Assembly: GCF_900112665.1 (NCBI RefSeq)
Contig: NZ_FOMN01000006.1
Coordinates: 28,123-92,122, forward strand
DNA from: Lactobacillus bombicola
Lineage (GTDB): Bacteria; Bacillota; Bacilli; Lactobacillales; Lactobacillaceae
DNA: 64,000 nucleotides
Reading direction: 5' to 3'
A model generated the notes under the pieces. The model did not search any database. It was not told the origin of the DNA and saw nothing but the letters and a program-made list of their open reading frames with translations. The position numbers and the translations under genes were made by a program. Shown one piece after another: positions 9,224-18,741 of the stretch. Every line of letters starts with the position of its first letter. The stretch's first letter is position 1.

Positions 9224-11623
9224 ATGGCAGTTGATTATGACTCAAATGAATTTCTTAAAAGCGTTGATGCCCATTGGCGTGCCGCTAACTACTTATCGGT
9301 TGGTCAGCTTTTCTTAATGAGCAATCCATTATTGAAGGAAGAACTTAAGGCAAGTGATGTTAAGCCTAAGCCGATTGGCCATTGGGGCACCATTTCACCA
9401 CAGAACTTTATTTATGCCCATTTAAATCGGGTAATCAAAAAATATGATCTTGACATGTTTTACATTGAAGGATCCGGTCATGGTGGTCAGGTAATGGTTT
9501 CTAATGCCTACCTTGATGGCTCTTATAGTGAGCTTTATCCAGATATTCAACAGGATGAAAAGGGGATGGCCAAATTATTCAAGCGTTTTAGTTTTCCAGG
9601 CGGCTCAGCCTCACATGCTGCCCCAGAAACTCCAGGTTCAATGCATGAAGGTGGCGAGTTAGGTTATTCGATTTCTCACGGTACTGGTGCTATTTTGGAT
9701 AATCCAGATGTAATTGCGGCCGTTGAAGTTGGTGATGGTGAAGCTGAAACGGGTCCTTTGGCAGCCAGTTGGTTTAGTGATAAATTTATTAACCCAATTA
9801 AAGATGGTGCAGTTTTACCAATTTTGCAAATTAATGGTTTTAAAATTTCTAATCCAACGATTGTTTCCAGAATGTCCGATGAAGAATTAACTAAGTATTT
9901 TGAAGGAATGGGTTGGCATCCGTATATTATTTCAGCTTATCAAGGTGGAGAATTTGCTGGTTATAAGGACCATATGCAAGTGCACCAAGAAATGGCTAAA
10001 CTTATGGACACTGTAATTGAAGAAATTAAAGCTATCCAAAAGAATGCACGTGATAATAATGATGAATCTGTTGCCCATTGGCCAATGATTATTTTCCGTG
10101 TACCTAAAGGATGGACGGGTCCTAAATTTGATCTTGACGGCAATCCCATTGAAAATTCATTTAGAGCTCACCAAATTCCAATTCCAGTTGCTCAAGCTGA
10201 TATGGAACATCAAGAAATGTTACTAGATTGGTTGCAGAGTTATAATCCAGCAGAATTATTTGATGAAAATGGTGCTCCTACTGCTATCGTAACTGCTGAT
10301 AATGTTCAGGGTGACAGACGCATGGCTATGAACCCGATTACTAACGGTGGAAAAAATGCCAAACGTTTGAATTTACCTGATTATCGTAAGTATGCTTTAA
10401 AATTTGACCAACCTGGTTCAATTGAAGCAGAAGATATGACGGAATGGGCAAAATATCTAAATGAAATTGCCAATCTTAACCCTAATGATTTTAGGGGCTT
10501 TGGTCCTGATGAAACTAAATCAAATCGATTATTTAAATTTATTGATGATCAAAAACGGCAATGGGAAGGTTCAGTTCATACCCCTAATGATGAAAATTTG
10601 GCACCAAGTGGTCGCTTAATTGATTCGCAATTGTCGGAGCACCAAGATGAAGGGTGGCTTGAAGGATATGTTCTTTCTGGACGACATGGCTTTTTTGCTA
10701 CTTATGAATCATTTGGCCGCGTAGTTGATTCAATGTTGACTCAACATATGAAGTGGTTAAGAAAGGCTAAGGAACAATACTGGCGCAAGGATTATCCTTC
10801 ACTTAACTTTGTAGCTACTTCAACTGTTTTTCAACAAGATCATAACGGCTATACCCACCAAGATCCAGGTATTCTTACTCATATGTATGAAAAGAATCGT
10901 CCAGACCTTGTTCATGAATATTTACCAGCTGATACCAACTCACTCTTAGCAATTTCACAAAAAGCTTTTACTGATCGTGAATGTATTAATATTCTGGTTA
11001 CTTCTAAGCAAGAGCGTCCGCAGTGGTTCTCTATTGATGAAGCAACGAGAATTGCTGAGCATGGTTTATCATATATTGACTGGGCGTCTACTGATCAAAA
11101 TGCTAAACCAGATGTAGTTTTTGCTTCAACTGAGACTGAGCCAACAATGGAATCGCTTGCAGCAATCGACCTTTTGCATAAGAACTTCCCAGCTTTAAAA
11201 ATTCGTTACATTAACATTATTGATGTAATGAAGTTAATTAATACTGAGGATAATCCAGCAGCAATTTCTGATGCAGAATTTGAGCAACTATTTCCAAGTG
11301 ATGTACCTGTTATCTTTGCTTGGCATGGATACAAGGCGATGATGGAATCGATTTGGTTTGGTCGCGGGCGTAGCAATGTTCATATTCATTGCTATGAAGA
11401 AGAAGGTGATATTACTACCCCATTTGATATGCGAGTAGTCAACCAACTTGACCGTTTCCATTTAGCAAAGGATGCAATTTTGAGTGTACCGCAATATGCA
11501 GAGCAAAGTGCTGGTTTTGTTGCTAAAATGGATCAATTGCTGGCGAAGCATCACCAATACATTAGAGATAATGGTAAGGATATCCCTGAAGTTACTGAAT
11601 GGCAGTGGTCTGGCTTGAAGTAG
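9224..11623 (+). CDS. xfp: Xylulose-5-phosphate/fructose-6-phosphate phosphoketolase
   Basis: A 799-residue thiamine-diphosphate enzyme that splits xylulose 5-phosphate to acetyl phosphate and glyceraldehyde 3-phosphate. Some family members also use fructose 6-phosphate. The ThDP-binding segment GDGEAETGP is near residue 175, with IEGSGHGG upstream and LSEHQDEGW and [12 protein letters not shown] in the middle. ATG 9224 has AAAGGGAG eight bases upstream. The frame remains open 43 codons further, but without a site. A strong promoter and a strong terminator make it a single-gene unit. It is the key enzyme for pentoses released by the neighbouring nucleoside pathway. Confidence 0.95.
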   Translation: MAVDYDSNEFLKSVDAHWRAANYLSVGQLFLMSNPLLKEELKASDVKPKPIGHWGTISPQNFIYAHLNRVIKKYDLDMFYIEGSGHGGQVMVSNAYLDGSYSELYPDIQQDEKGMAKLFKRFSFPGGSASHAAPETPGSMHEGGELGYSISHGTGAILDNPDVIAAVEVGDGEAETGPLAASWFSDKFINPIKDGAVLPILQINGFKISNPTIVSRMSDEELTKYFEGMGWHPYIISAYQGGEFAGYKDHMQVHQEMAKLMDTVIEEIKAIQKNARDNNDESVAHWPMIIFRVPKGWTGPKFDLDGNPIENSFRAHQIPIPVAQADMEHQEMLLDWLQSYNPAELFDENGAPTAIVTADNVQGDRRMAMNPITNGGKNAKRLNLPDYRKYALKFDQPGSIEAEDMTEWAKYLNEIANLNPNDFRGFGPDETKSNRLFKFIDDQKRQWEGSVHTPNDENLAPSGRLIDSQLSEHQDEGWLEGYVLSGRHGFFATYESFGRVVDSMLTQHMKWLRKAKEQYWRKDYPSLNFVATSTVFQQDHNGYTHQDPGILTHMYEKNRPDLVHEYLPADTNSLLAISQKAFTDRECINILVTSKQERPQWFSIDEATRIAEHGLSYIDWASTDQNAKPDVVFASTETEPTMESLAAIDLLHKNFPALKIRYINIIDVMKLINTEDNPAAISDAEFEQLFPSDVPVIFAWHGYKAMMESIWFGRGRSNVHIHCYEEEGDITTPFDMRVVNQLDRFHLAKDAILSVPQYAEQSAGFVAKMDQLLAKHHQYIRDNGKDIPEVTEWQWSGLK

Positions 11624-11650
11624 CAATTAGTTAGCTATTTTTATAAAATG

Positions 11651-11697
11651 AAAAAGTTGTTAAGTCTTACTGAGAAGCATAGACTTAACAACTTTTT
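11651..11697. terminator. Intrinsic terminator, phosphoketolase / EIIBC
   Basis: A 17-base stem, AAAAAGTTGTTAAGTCT and its complement, with T-runs on both strands. It lies between two convergent genes and can serve both. Confidence 0.88.
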
Positions 11698-11711
11698 TGC
11701 TAGAGATAGAA

Positions 11712-13082
11712 TTATTTCTTTGTACTCTTTTCAAAGCCCCAAAAGTAAGTGAGCAGAGCCCCTGTTAAAAGTGCGGTTCCCGAACCTAGAATCATGAATC
11801 CAATTGGCTCATACATCATCATTAAGATTGAAAAAATATTATCAATTAAAAATGATTTAACCACAACGTGTAAAGAGGCACTAACTGCACCACCTAGCCC
11901 ACCAGCAATTGCCGTAATAATAATTAAACGCTTGGAAGGCATAATTAAACCATATAAAATTGGTTCAGTTACGCCTGCAAAAATTCCAGTAACTGTTACT
12001 GAACCTGCTAAACTTTCTAGTTTAGCATTTTTACTTTTAATTAAACTATATAAGAATGCACCTAAAGCAACACCAATTTGAGCCCAAAATGCGCATACGC
12101 TGACGCCACCAATGACATCACCACCATAGACTTTTAAATTTTGTAACGTAATTGGGACGAGTCCCCAATGTAATCCTAAGACAGTCAAAAATGAGTAGGA
12201 TGCTCCCAGTACTAAACCTGCTACTAATCTACTTTTGCCAAATAGCCACATAATAATTGTGGAAATCCAATTACCCACTGTATTACCAAATGGCCCAAAA
12301 ATTAAAACGGTTGCTGGTACTAAAATAATTAAACAAATTGTTGAATTTAAAAAAATTTGTAGTTGTTGCGGAATAATTCGTTTTAATAAACGTTCTAAAA
12401 TTACATATGCCCCAATAATGACAAATATAGGAAAAACAGTAGTTGAATAATCAATCGGGTCTAATGGCATTCCTAAAAAGTTTAAACCGTGTTTGCCAAT
12501 TAAATGGGTAAAACTGGGTTCTAATAATGCAGCTCCTAATGCTCCGCCAACAAAAGGATCAGCCTTAAATTCTTTGGCTAAAGTAATACCAACAAAAATA
12601 GGTAAAAAATAGAAAACGGAATTGCCTGCCGCAGCTAATACCAAATATGGCGTACTAGTGGCTGATAACCAATGCAGACTAGTCAATACAGTCAGGATAG
12701 CCTTAACCATGCCTGCGCCAGACATAATTGAAAGTAAAGGCATAAAAGCGCCTGAAATAATTTTTGTCAATGAAGATTTTACTTTATTACTTGAATTAGC
12801 TTCAGGTAATTTATTTGAATCAGTCTGTTTATTAGCGGCTAATTTTTGTTGAATAATGTCATAATATTCAGCTACGTTGGGACCAATTACAATTTGATCT
12901 TGCCCGCCAGTGTGTACGATACTTAAAACACAGGATAAATCATTTAATTTTTTTTCATCAATTTTATGACTATCTTTAAGTTCAAATCTTAGTCTAGTCA
13001 CACAATGGACTAGACTATTTACGTTTTGCGGACCACCAACATATTTTAAAATAGCTACTGCATCTTTATTTATTTTATCCAT
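11712..13082 (-). CDS. PTS EIIBC component, glucose/beta-glucoside/sucrose type
   Basis: A 456-residue fusion. Residues 1-80 form the EIIB domain, with the phosphocysteine at C27 in HCVTRLRF. A linker of about 30 residues follows, then an EIIC membrane domain with about ten helices. The GVTEPILYGL segment in EIIC is typical of the beta-glucoside/sucrose/trehalose branch. No C-terminal EIIA is fused and none is adjacent, so it must borrow an EIIA of the glucose type. GGGGAG precedes the start codon. The substrate cannot be assigned: no phosphohydrolase or antiterminator is next to it. Confidence 0.88.
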   Translation of the reverse strand: MDKINKDAVAILKYVGGPQNVNSLVHCVTRLRFELKDSHKIDEKKLNDLSCVLSIVHTGGQDQIVIGPNVAEYYDIIQQKLAANKQTDSNKLPEANSSNKVKSSLTKIISGAFMPLLSIMSGAGMVKAILTVLTSLHWLSATSTPYLVLAAAGNSVFYFLPIFVGITLAKEFKADPFVGGALGAALLEPSFTHLIGKHGLNFLGMPLDPIDYSTTVFPIFVIIGAYVILERLLKRIIPQQLQIFLNSTICLIILVPATVLIFGPFGNTVGNWISTIIMWLFGKSRLVAGLVLGASYSFLTVLGLHWGLVPITLQNLKVYGGDVIGGVSVCAFWAQIGVALGAFLYSLIKSKNAKLESLAGSVTVTGIFAGVTEPILYGLIMPSKRLIIITAIAGGLGGAVSASLHVVVKSFLIDNIFSILMMMYEPIGFMILGSGTALLTGALLTYFWGFEKSTKK

Positions 13083-13102
13083 ATATTCTCCCCGGTAAAT
13101 TA

Positions 13103-13156
13103 TATTATATTATTAATTTTTTATTTTATATTTTTTAAAAAATTAATAATATAATA
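13103..13156. repeat. 20-bp perfect AT-only inverted repeat upstream of EIIBC
   Basis: Arms 13103-13122 and 13137-13156 are perfectly complementary and contain only A and T, with a 14-base loop. The repeat begins 21 bases upstream of the EIIBC start codon, in its leader or promoter. It could be an operator, a cruciform or a leader hairpin. Confidence 0.6.
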
Positions 13157-13284
13157 ATTTAATCAGATTATAATGTCAATATATAATTAATTGACTCAAA
13201 AAAATATATTGATATTTACGAACTATTTATTATAAAATTAATTGTATTGTTAACAATATTAATATTAATGCAAAGGAAAAAACA

Positions 13285-14478
13285 ATGACTAAGCAAATAA
13301 ATGTGTTAACCACAACGGATATTCACGGCTTCATTGCTAATACGGGAGAACAGCCAGCATTGGCTTTTGAGGGATTAAAAGAAAAGTATCCTCATTCATT
13401 ATTAATGGATAGTGGGGACTTTTTTGTGGGGAATCCTTTAACTACCTTTTTCTGTGATCACATGACGGTTTCACCATTAGTAGATTATGCTAATGCAATT
13501 GGTTTTGATGTTATGGTACCTGGTAACCATGACTTTGATCACGGAATTAATTATTTGAAAGAGCAGGTTAAGCATTTAAATGCTGACTATGTATGTTGTA
13601 ATGCTTTTTCTGAGGAAGATGAGTTACTTTTCCCACCATTTGCTATTAAAGAAATTAATGGTATTAAAGTAGGGGTTATTGGCTTAGTAACTAGTCGAAT
13701 GTCAATGATTAGTGATTTTCCAGTTACCAGGGGTGTGATTGTTAAAACAGCTTTACCAGAGTTGCAAAAGCAAGTTGCCGTTTTAAGAGATCAAGTAGAT
13801 CTGATTTTAGTAGGGTATCATGGTGGAATTGAACGTGACTTAGCAACACATAATGAAATCAATTATGCAACGGGAGAAGACGAAACTTTTAAATTGGTTT
13901 CACAAACTCCAGGGATTGATGGATTTAGTTGTGGTCATCAACATCGGGTTAATCATGGACAAATTGGACAAACTTTAATTGTTCAATGTGGTTATCGTGG
14001 CAATTATTATGGTCATTTAACGTTTGAATTCGATGATTATAATAAAATCATTCAGCGAAAAGAAGAAGTGGTTGCCAGTGAAACTCTACCAGCAAAAGCT
14101 GAGAGCTTTTATGATGAGCAAGAATATCAAGAATGGCTAAGTGAAGAACTTGATCTTAGTCAGTTGGTTAGCTTTTTGCAAGAGAAATTTGCGCGCACAA
14201 ATTTAGGAATTTTTATCAATTTACAAGGTAAAACTAGAAAACAGGTAATTGATTCCTTTACTATTCCTTATGGTGTTAGAATTTATCATTTGACTAAGTC
14301 TGAATACACAACTTTTAGCCAACAGCCTTGGACCCTAAAAGAGGAGCATTCTCCTAATGATGCTCAAGATTTTGTTGTTTTAACAAATTCATATGATGTA
14401 CCAGAGTATCGTTTGACTGAACAATTTGTTGATAATATTTTTGATGAATATTCATACTATTTAAAACAACGCGGATAA
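13285..14478 (+). CDS. 5'-nucleotidase / metallophosphoesterase of the UshA family, cytoplasmic form
   Basis: A 397-residue calcineurin-like phosphoesterase. Metal-binding motifs are in order: TDIHG at about 11-15, DSGD near 42, PGNHDFDHG near 79, and GHQH near 220. A shorter C-terminal substrate-binding part follows. Secreted UshA enzymes are longer and carry a signal peptide. This one has none, so it should act inside the cell on nucleotides or another phosphate ester. It is followed 10 bases later by a nucleoside transporter, which supports a nucleotide/nucleoside role. Confidence 0.85.
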   Translation: MTKQINVLTTTDIHGFIANTGEQPALAFEGLKEKYPHSLLMDSGDFFVGNPLTTFFCDHMTVSPLVDYANAIGFDVMVPGNHDFDHGINYLKEQVKHLNADYVCCNAFSEEDELLFPPFAIKEINGIKVGVIGLVTSRMSMISDFPVTRGVIVKTALPELQKQVAVLRDQVDLILVGYHGGIERDLATHNEINYATGEDETFKLVSQTPGIDGFSCGHQHRVNHGQIGQTLIVQCGYRGNYYGHLTFEFDDYNKIIQRKEEVVASETLPAKAESFYDEQEYQEWLSEELDLSQLVSFLQEKFARTNLGIFINLQGKTRKQVIDSFTIPYGVRIYHLTKSEYTTFSQQPWTLKEEHSPNDAQDFVVLTNSYDVPEYRLTEQFVDNIFDEYSYYLKQRG

Positions 14479-14488
14479 GGAGAAGAGA

Positions 14489-15661
14489 ATGGGATTAATT
14501 GGAATAATTTTAGTTTTGGGCTTATTGTATTGGGTTAGTTTTGATCGGGAAAATATTGATTATAAATCAATTTTATATCTGTTTATTACAGAAATAATTT
14601 TGCTGTTTTTAATACTGAAAACTTCAATCGGTAACTGGATTATTAATGGGCTTTCTAGTAGTTTAAACATTATTAGTGCTTCTAGTAGTAAGGGCGTCAA
14701 TTTTGTTTTCGGTAATTTGAAAAATCCTGGTGTAGTTTCGCAATTTTTCTTAGATGTGCTACTACCATTAATTTTTATTTGTGCCTTAATTGAATTATTA
14801 CAGTACTTACGCATCTTACCGTTTATTATAAAATATGTTGGTAAAGTACTTAAAAAGTTGTTTCACATTGATGAAATTAATGCTTTTGCAATTTTAAGTT
14901 ATCCAATTGTAAGTAACGGTGTATTTGTTCCCTTTAAAGACCAGATGAAGGAAATGGCTCCTAACCAGTTGTTCACCTTGTCTATATATACTTTATCAAA
15001 TACTACTTTGACAATGATTGCTTCATACATGCACATTATTAAGTCAGAATTTATTCTTGTAGCGCTGGTACTTAATTTATTTACATCAATTATTGTCGCA
15101 AAAATCGTTGCGCCATATGATATTACGCAAGTTAATTATGAAATTTCAACTAAAAGTACAAACCAGAAATCACTTATTACACGTTTGATTGACAGTATGG
15201 GTTTGGGTTTTAAATTAGCGATTAATATTTCAATTTCAATCATTGGTTTTGTTTCTTTAATTACATTTGTTAACATTATTTTCAAATCGGCCTGCGGCAA
15301 GACTTTAACTGCTTTAATTGGCTATGTTTGTGCTCCAGTTGCATTTTTAATGGGAATTGATCCACATTCAATTGTTAGTGCCGGGACAGTTTTAGCAACG
15401 AAAGCTTTTACAAATATTTTTGTAGCAATTAATCAAATTAATATGAATGCCGTGCCAGTTAAAACCCAAGCAATCGTTAGCGTATTTTTGATTTCATTTG
15501 CTAACTTACCTAATCTAGGGACCACATTAGGTATTATGCATACTATGGTCGATGAAGAACATGGTGAAGCAATTGCTAAACACGCCTTGCGTTTATTTAT
15601 GGTGGCAACTGCAGTAAGTATTATTAATGGCGCACTCGCTGGATTATTTTATTCATTTTAA
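14489..15661 (+). CDS. nupC: Concentrative nucleoside transporter (CNT/NupC family)
   Basis: A 390-residue membrane protein with about ten helices. It starts with a hydrophobic pair, followed by the SKGVNFVFG segment around residue 70 that marks CNT transporters. NLPNLGTTLGIM near the C-terminus is another conserved piece. Family members import nucleosides with H+ or Na+. AAGGAG precedes the ATG, and it forms an operon with the 5'-nucleotidase. It would feed the nucleoside hydrolase encoded at 7412. Confidence 0.88.
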   Translation: MGLIGIILVLGLLYWVSFDRENIDYKSILYLFITEIILLFLILKTSIGNWIINGLSSSLNIISASSSKGVNFVFGNLKNPGVVSQFFLDVLLPLIFICALIELLQYLRILPFIIKYVGKVLKKLFHIDEINAFAILSYPIVSNGVFVPFKDQMKEMAPNQLFTLSIYTLSNTTLTMIASYMHIIKSEFILVALVLNLFTSIIVAKIVAPYDITQVNYEISTKSTNQKSLITRLIDSMGLGFKLAINISISIIGFVSLITFVNIIFKSACGKTLTALIGYVCAPVAFLMGIDPHSIVSAGTVLATKAFTNIFVAINQINMNAVPVKTQAIVSVFLISFANLPNLGTTLGIMHTMVDEEHGEAIAKHALRLFMVATAVSIINGALAGLFYSF

Positions 15662-15671
15662 TTATTTATTC

Positions 15672-15700
15672 TTGTTAAAAATACCAAAATTATTTATAAT
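15672..15700 (+). promoter_or_regulatory. Promoter of the riboswitch-ATPase transcript
   Basis: TTGTTA at 15672-15677 and TATAAT at 15695-15700 have a 17-base spacer. Transcription should start about 15707, just before the riboswitch. Confidence 0.75.
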
Positions 15701-15707
15701 TAAATAA

Positions 15708-15818
15708 TCATAAGGGAGTAACAGCAATTATTTGCGGTAAGTCCAACAATCGAAGAAATACTTCTGGACTTATCTTAATTAGTGAGACTTGTGTGCTAAG
15801 CGCATGAGTCTTTTTTTA
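15708..15818 (+). ncRNA. yybP-ykoY (Mn2+) riboswitch with terminator
   Basis: The leader holds the conserved AGGGAGTAACAGC block at 15713, a paired element AAGTCCA / TGGACTT enclosing ACAATCG (15739-15772), and GTGAGACTT at 15782. It ends in a 12-base-pair hairpin (15785-15810, with G-U pairs) and a T-run. This architecture and its position in front of a P-type ATPase fit the manganese-sensing yybP-ykoY class. Metal binding would favour antitermination and expression. I judged it by eye, without a covariance model. Confidence 0.75.
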
Positions 15819-15838
15819 GTAATTAGGGGGTTAAAATA

Positions 15839-18505
15839 TTGCAAGATTTTTATCATCAAACTGTCGCAGCAATTGAACAGGAATTTTCTACTTCGTGTGC
15901 TAAGGGATTAACAGACAGTCAAGTGCTTGAAGCACGAGAAAAATATGGTTCTAATAGTTTGGCAGGCAAGAAAAAAATTAGTATCTGGCAAAGGCTTTTA
16001 GCGCAATTTAAGGACTTTATGATTATCGTTTTAATTATTGCAGCTGTTTTATCGGGTTTTGTGGCTCAAGAATGGACTGATGCAGCGATTATTATGGTCG
16101 TAGTTATGTTAAATGCTATTCTTGGAGTATTTCAAGAAGCACGTTCAGAAGAAGCAATTAATGCCTTAAAGAAAATGGCTACACCGAATGCGCATGTGCG
16201 ACGTGGAGGACAGATTGTAGAAATTCCGAGTCCGCAATTAGTTCCCGGTGATATAGTTTTACTTGAAGCTGGGGATGTTGTACCGGCTGATCTGCGTTTA
16301 ACAGTAGCTAAAAGTTTAAAAGTTGAGGAATCAGCTTTAACCGGTGAATCTGTACCAGTTGACAAAGAAGCGACAATTATTAATGACGTAAAAGTTGCTT
16401 TAGCAGACCAGAAAAATATGGCTTTTGCTAATACTAATGTGACTTATGGGCGCGGAGAAGGTATTGTAACAGAAACAGGGATGAATACTCAAGTTGGTAA
16501 AATAGCTACAATGCTTAATAATACTGATGAAACAGATACCCCTTTGAAACGTAATCTTAATCAATTAGGCAAAACTTTAACGATCATGATTTTGCTGATT
16601 TGTGCAATCGTGTTTGTTGTTGGCTTTTTTACGAAAAGAGGAACCGAGCCAACGGATAAATTGGCAATTGACATGTTTTTAGTAGCCGTTTCTTTAGCTG
16701 TGGCTGCGATACCTGAAGGCTTGCCAGCAATTGTAACAATTATTCTAGCACTGGGTACCCAGGTAATGGCTAAGCACAAATCAATAGTACGCAAGCTTCC
16801 GGCGGTCGAAACACTGGGAGCTACAGACATTATTTGTTCTGACAAGACTGGAACTTTAACACAAAATAAAATGACTGTTGAGCAAGTTTTTTACAATAAT
16901 CAACAGCATCCAGCTACACAAGCACTTGCAGCCGATAATCATGCTTTAATGACCATGGTTCTAGCAAATGATTCTAAATTAGATAATAATAATAAACTAT
17001 TAGGAGATCCGACAGAAACTGCTCTAATTCAATTTGCCCTTAATCAAAAAATTGATGTTCAGCAACTTCTGCAAGTGCATAAACGGCTGCAAGAGGTACC
17101 GTTTGATTCTAGTCGGAAATTAATGAGTACCATTAATTTGGACCAGCAGCAGTATTTTGTAGCAGTCAAAGGTGCTCCCGATCAATTGCTTAAGCGTGTA
17201 ACCAGAATTGAACAAAATGGTAAAATTAAGCCTATTACTGAAGAGCAGAGGGCAGCAATTGCGGCTGCCAACCAGGAAATGGCGCAAAAAGCTTTGCGAG
17301 TATTGGGGTTAGCATATAAAACTGTTGATCAGTTATATGATGAACCAACTACTGATAATGTTGAGCAAAACTTGATTTTTGCAGGATTAGTTGGAATGAT
17401 TGATCCGGAACGTCCTGAAGCTAAAGCAGCAATTGCTGAGGCACATAGTGCTGGTATTAAAACAGTTATGATTACTGGCGACTATCAAGTAACTGCTCAA
17501 GCTATTGCTGAAAGATTAGGGATTTTAGCTCCTAATCAAGATGAGCGAGTAGTTACAGGTGGACAGTTAGATAATTTTAGTGATAATTATTTGGCAGAAC
17601 ATGTGCCTGATTTTAGTGTGTATGCTAGAGTTTCACCAGAACATAAGGTACGCATCGTTAAAGCTTGGCAGTCACGTGGTAAGATTGTTGCGATGACTGG
17701 AGATGGCGTTAATGATGCCCCAAGTTTGAAACAGGCAGATATTGGTATTGGGATGGGGATCACAGGTACTGAAGTTTCTAAAGGCGCCAGTGATATGATT
17801 TTAGCAGATGATAATTTTGCAACAATTGTTGAGGCAGTCAAGCAAGGAAGAAAAGTATTTAGTAATATTCAAAAGGCAATTCTTTATTTAATGAGTTGCA
17901 ATGTTGGTGAAGTATTAACCGTATTTATGATGACAATGCTAGGCTGGGATATTCTAGCACCGGTTCAATTATTATGGATAAACTTGGTAACAGACACACT
18001 ACCAGCAATTGCTTTGGGACTTGAACCCGTTGAAAAGGGGATAATGAAAAGAATGCCGCGTGGAAAACAATCAAACTTTTTCAGTGGGGGAGTAGCCAGC
18101 TCAATTGTTTACCAAGGAGTACTAGAAGGAATACTAGTTTTAACTACCTACCAATTGGGATTGAATTTTGGCCCACATGTCGGTAATACCAGCTTACAGC
18201 ATCAGGATGCTTTGACAATGGCTTTCTTAACGCTGGGATTGATTCAACTTTTCCATGCGGTTAATTCTAAATATATTCACCAATCGATTTTTTCAAAAAG
18301 AACGTTTGCGAATAAGTGGTTTAATCTGGCAATTTTAATTTCTGCAGTTGTCATGTCTGCAGTTGAATTGCCGTTTATGAATCAGTTCTTTGATGTAACT
18401 GAGTTAAATATTACACAATGGCTAATAGTTTTAGTAGCTGGTTTGGGTATGATTGTTATTGTTGAAGTAGTTAAGTTTGTGCAACGTATATTAGGTAAAA
18501 AATAA
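15839..18505 (+). CDS. P-type cation-transporting ATPase (P2A, Ca2+/Mn2+ type)
   Basis: An 888-residue membrane pump. All P-type landmarks are present: ALTGES near 165, PEGLP in helix M4 near 295, phosphorylation motif DKTGTLTQ near 335, KGAPDQLL near 445, MITGD near 545 and TGDGVNDAP near 625. Six C-terminal helices follow. It starts at TTG 15839 behind AGGGGG. Sequence alone suggests the Ca2+-ATPase group. The riboswitch upstream argues that Mn2+ export is at least part of its job, as reported for the L. lactis homologue YoaB. A terminator follows. Confidence 0.92.
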   Translation: MQDFYHQTVAAIEQEFSTSCAKGLTDSQVLEAREKYGSNSLAGKKKISIWQRLLAQFKDFMIIVLIIAAVLSGFVAQEWTDAAIIMVVVMLNAILGVFQEARSEEAINALKKMATPNAHVRRGGQIVEIPSPQLVPGDIVLLEAGDVVPADLRLTVAKSLKVEESALTGESVPVDKEATIINDVKVALADQKNMAFANTNVTYGRGEGIVTETGMNTQVGKIATMLNNTDETDTPLKRNLNQLGKTLTIMILLICAIVFVVGFFTKRGTEPTDKLAIDMFLVAVSLAVAAIPEGLPAIVTIILALGTQVMAKHKSIVRKLPAVETLGATDIICSDKTGTLTQNKMTVEQVFYNNQQHPATQALAADNHALMTMVLANDSKLDNNNKLLGDPTETALIQFALNQKIDVQQLLQVHKRLQEVPFDSSRKLMSTINLDQQQYFVAVKGAPDQLLKRVTRIEQNGKIKPITEEQRAAIAAANQEMAQKALRVLGLAYKTVDQLYDEPTTDNVEQNLIFAGLVGMIDPERPEAKAAIAEAHSAGIKTVMITGDYQVTAQAIAERLGILAPNQDERVVTGGQLDNFSDNYLAEHVPDFSVYARVSPEHKVRIVKAWQSRGKIVAMTGDGVNDAPSLKQADIGIGMGITGTEVSKGASDMILADDNFATIVEAVKQGRKVFSNIQKAILYLMSCNVGEVLTVFMMTMLGWDILAPVQLLWINLVTDTLPAIALGLEPVEKGIMKRMPRGKQSNFFSGGVASSIVYQGVLEGILVLTTYQLGLNFGPHVGNTSLQHQDALTMAFLTLGLIQLFHAVNSKYIHQSIFSKRTFANKWFNLAILISAVVMSAVELPFMNQFFDVTELNITQWLIVLVAGLGMIVIVEVVKFVQRILGKK

Positions 18506-18515
18506 ATTAAATAAT

Positions 18516-18580
18516 AAAAAAGCTCTTTGATAAAGTTAACAATTATGAAATAGTCTAAATTGTTATAATAAGAGCTTTTT
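18516..18580 (+). terminator. Intrinsic terminator after the P-type ATPase
   Basis: Outer stem AAAAAGCTCTT / AAGAGCTTTTT encloses a second, AT-rich hairpin (AACAATT / AATTGTT). Confidence 0.75.
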
Positions 18581-18741
18581 GTTTGTTATTCAGCACTTTT
18601 TTAAAAGTTACCAAGTATAATTTTTTATTAAATTTATGCATATTTTCTAAAAAAATTAACCATTTATAGTATACTAGAAAACATATATTTTACTTTGCAA
18701 TAAAATTTTTGTTGCAATTAAATACGAAAGAGGCGATAACA

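Noticed and set aside
11749..12081. Plus-strand frame of 110 codons opposite the EIIBC gene
   Set aside because: It lies wholly inside a clear minus-strand PTS gene, and its composition is the mirror of membrane-helix codons.
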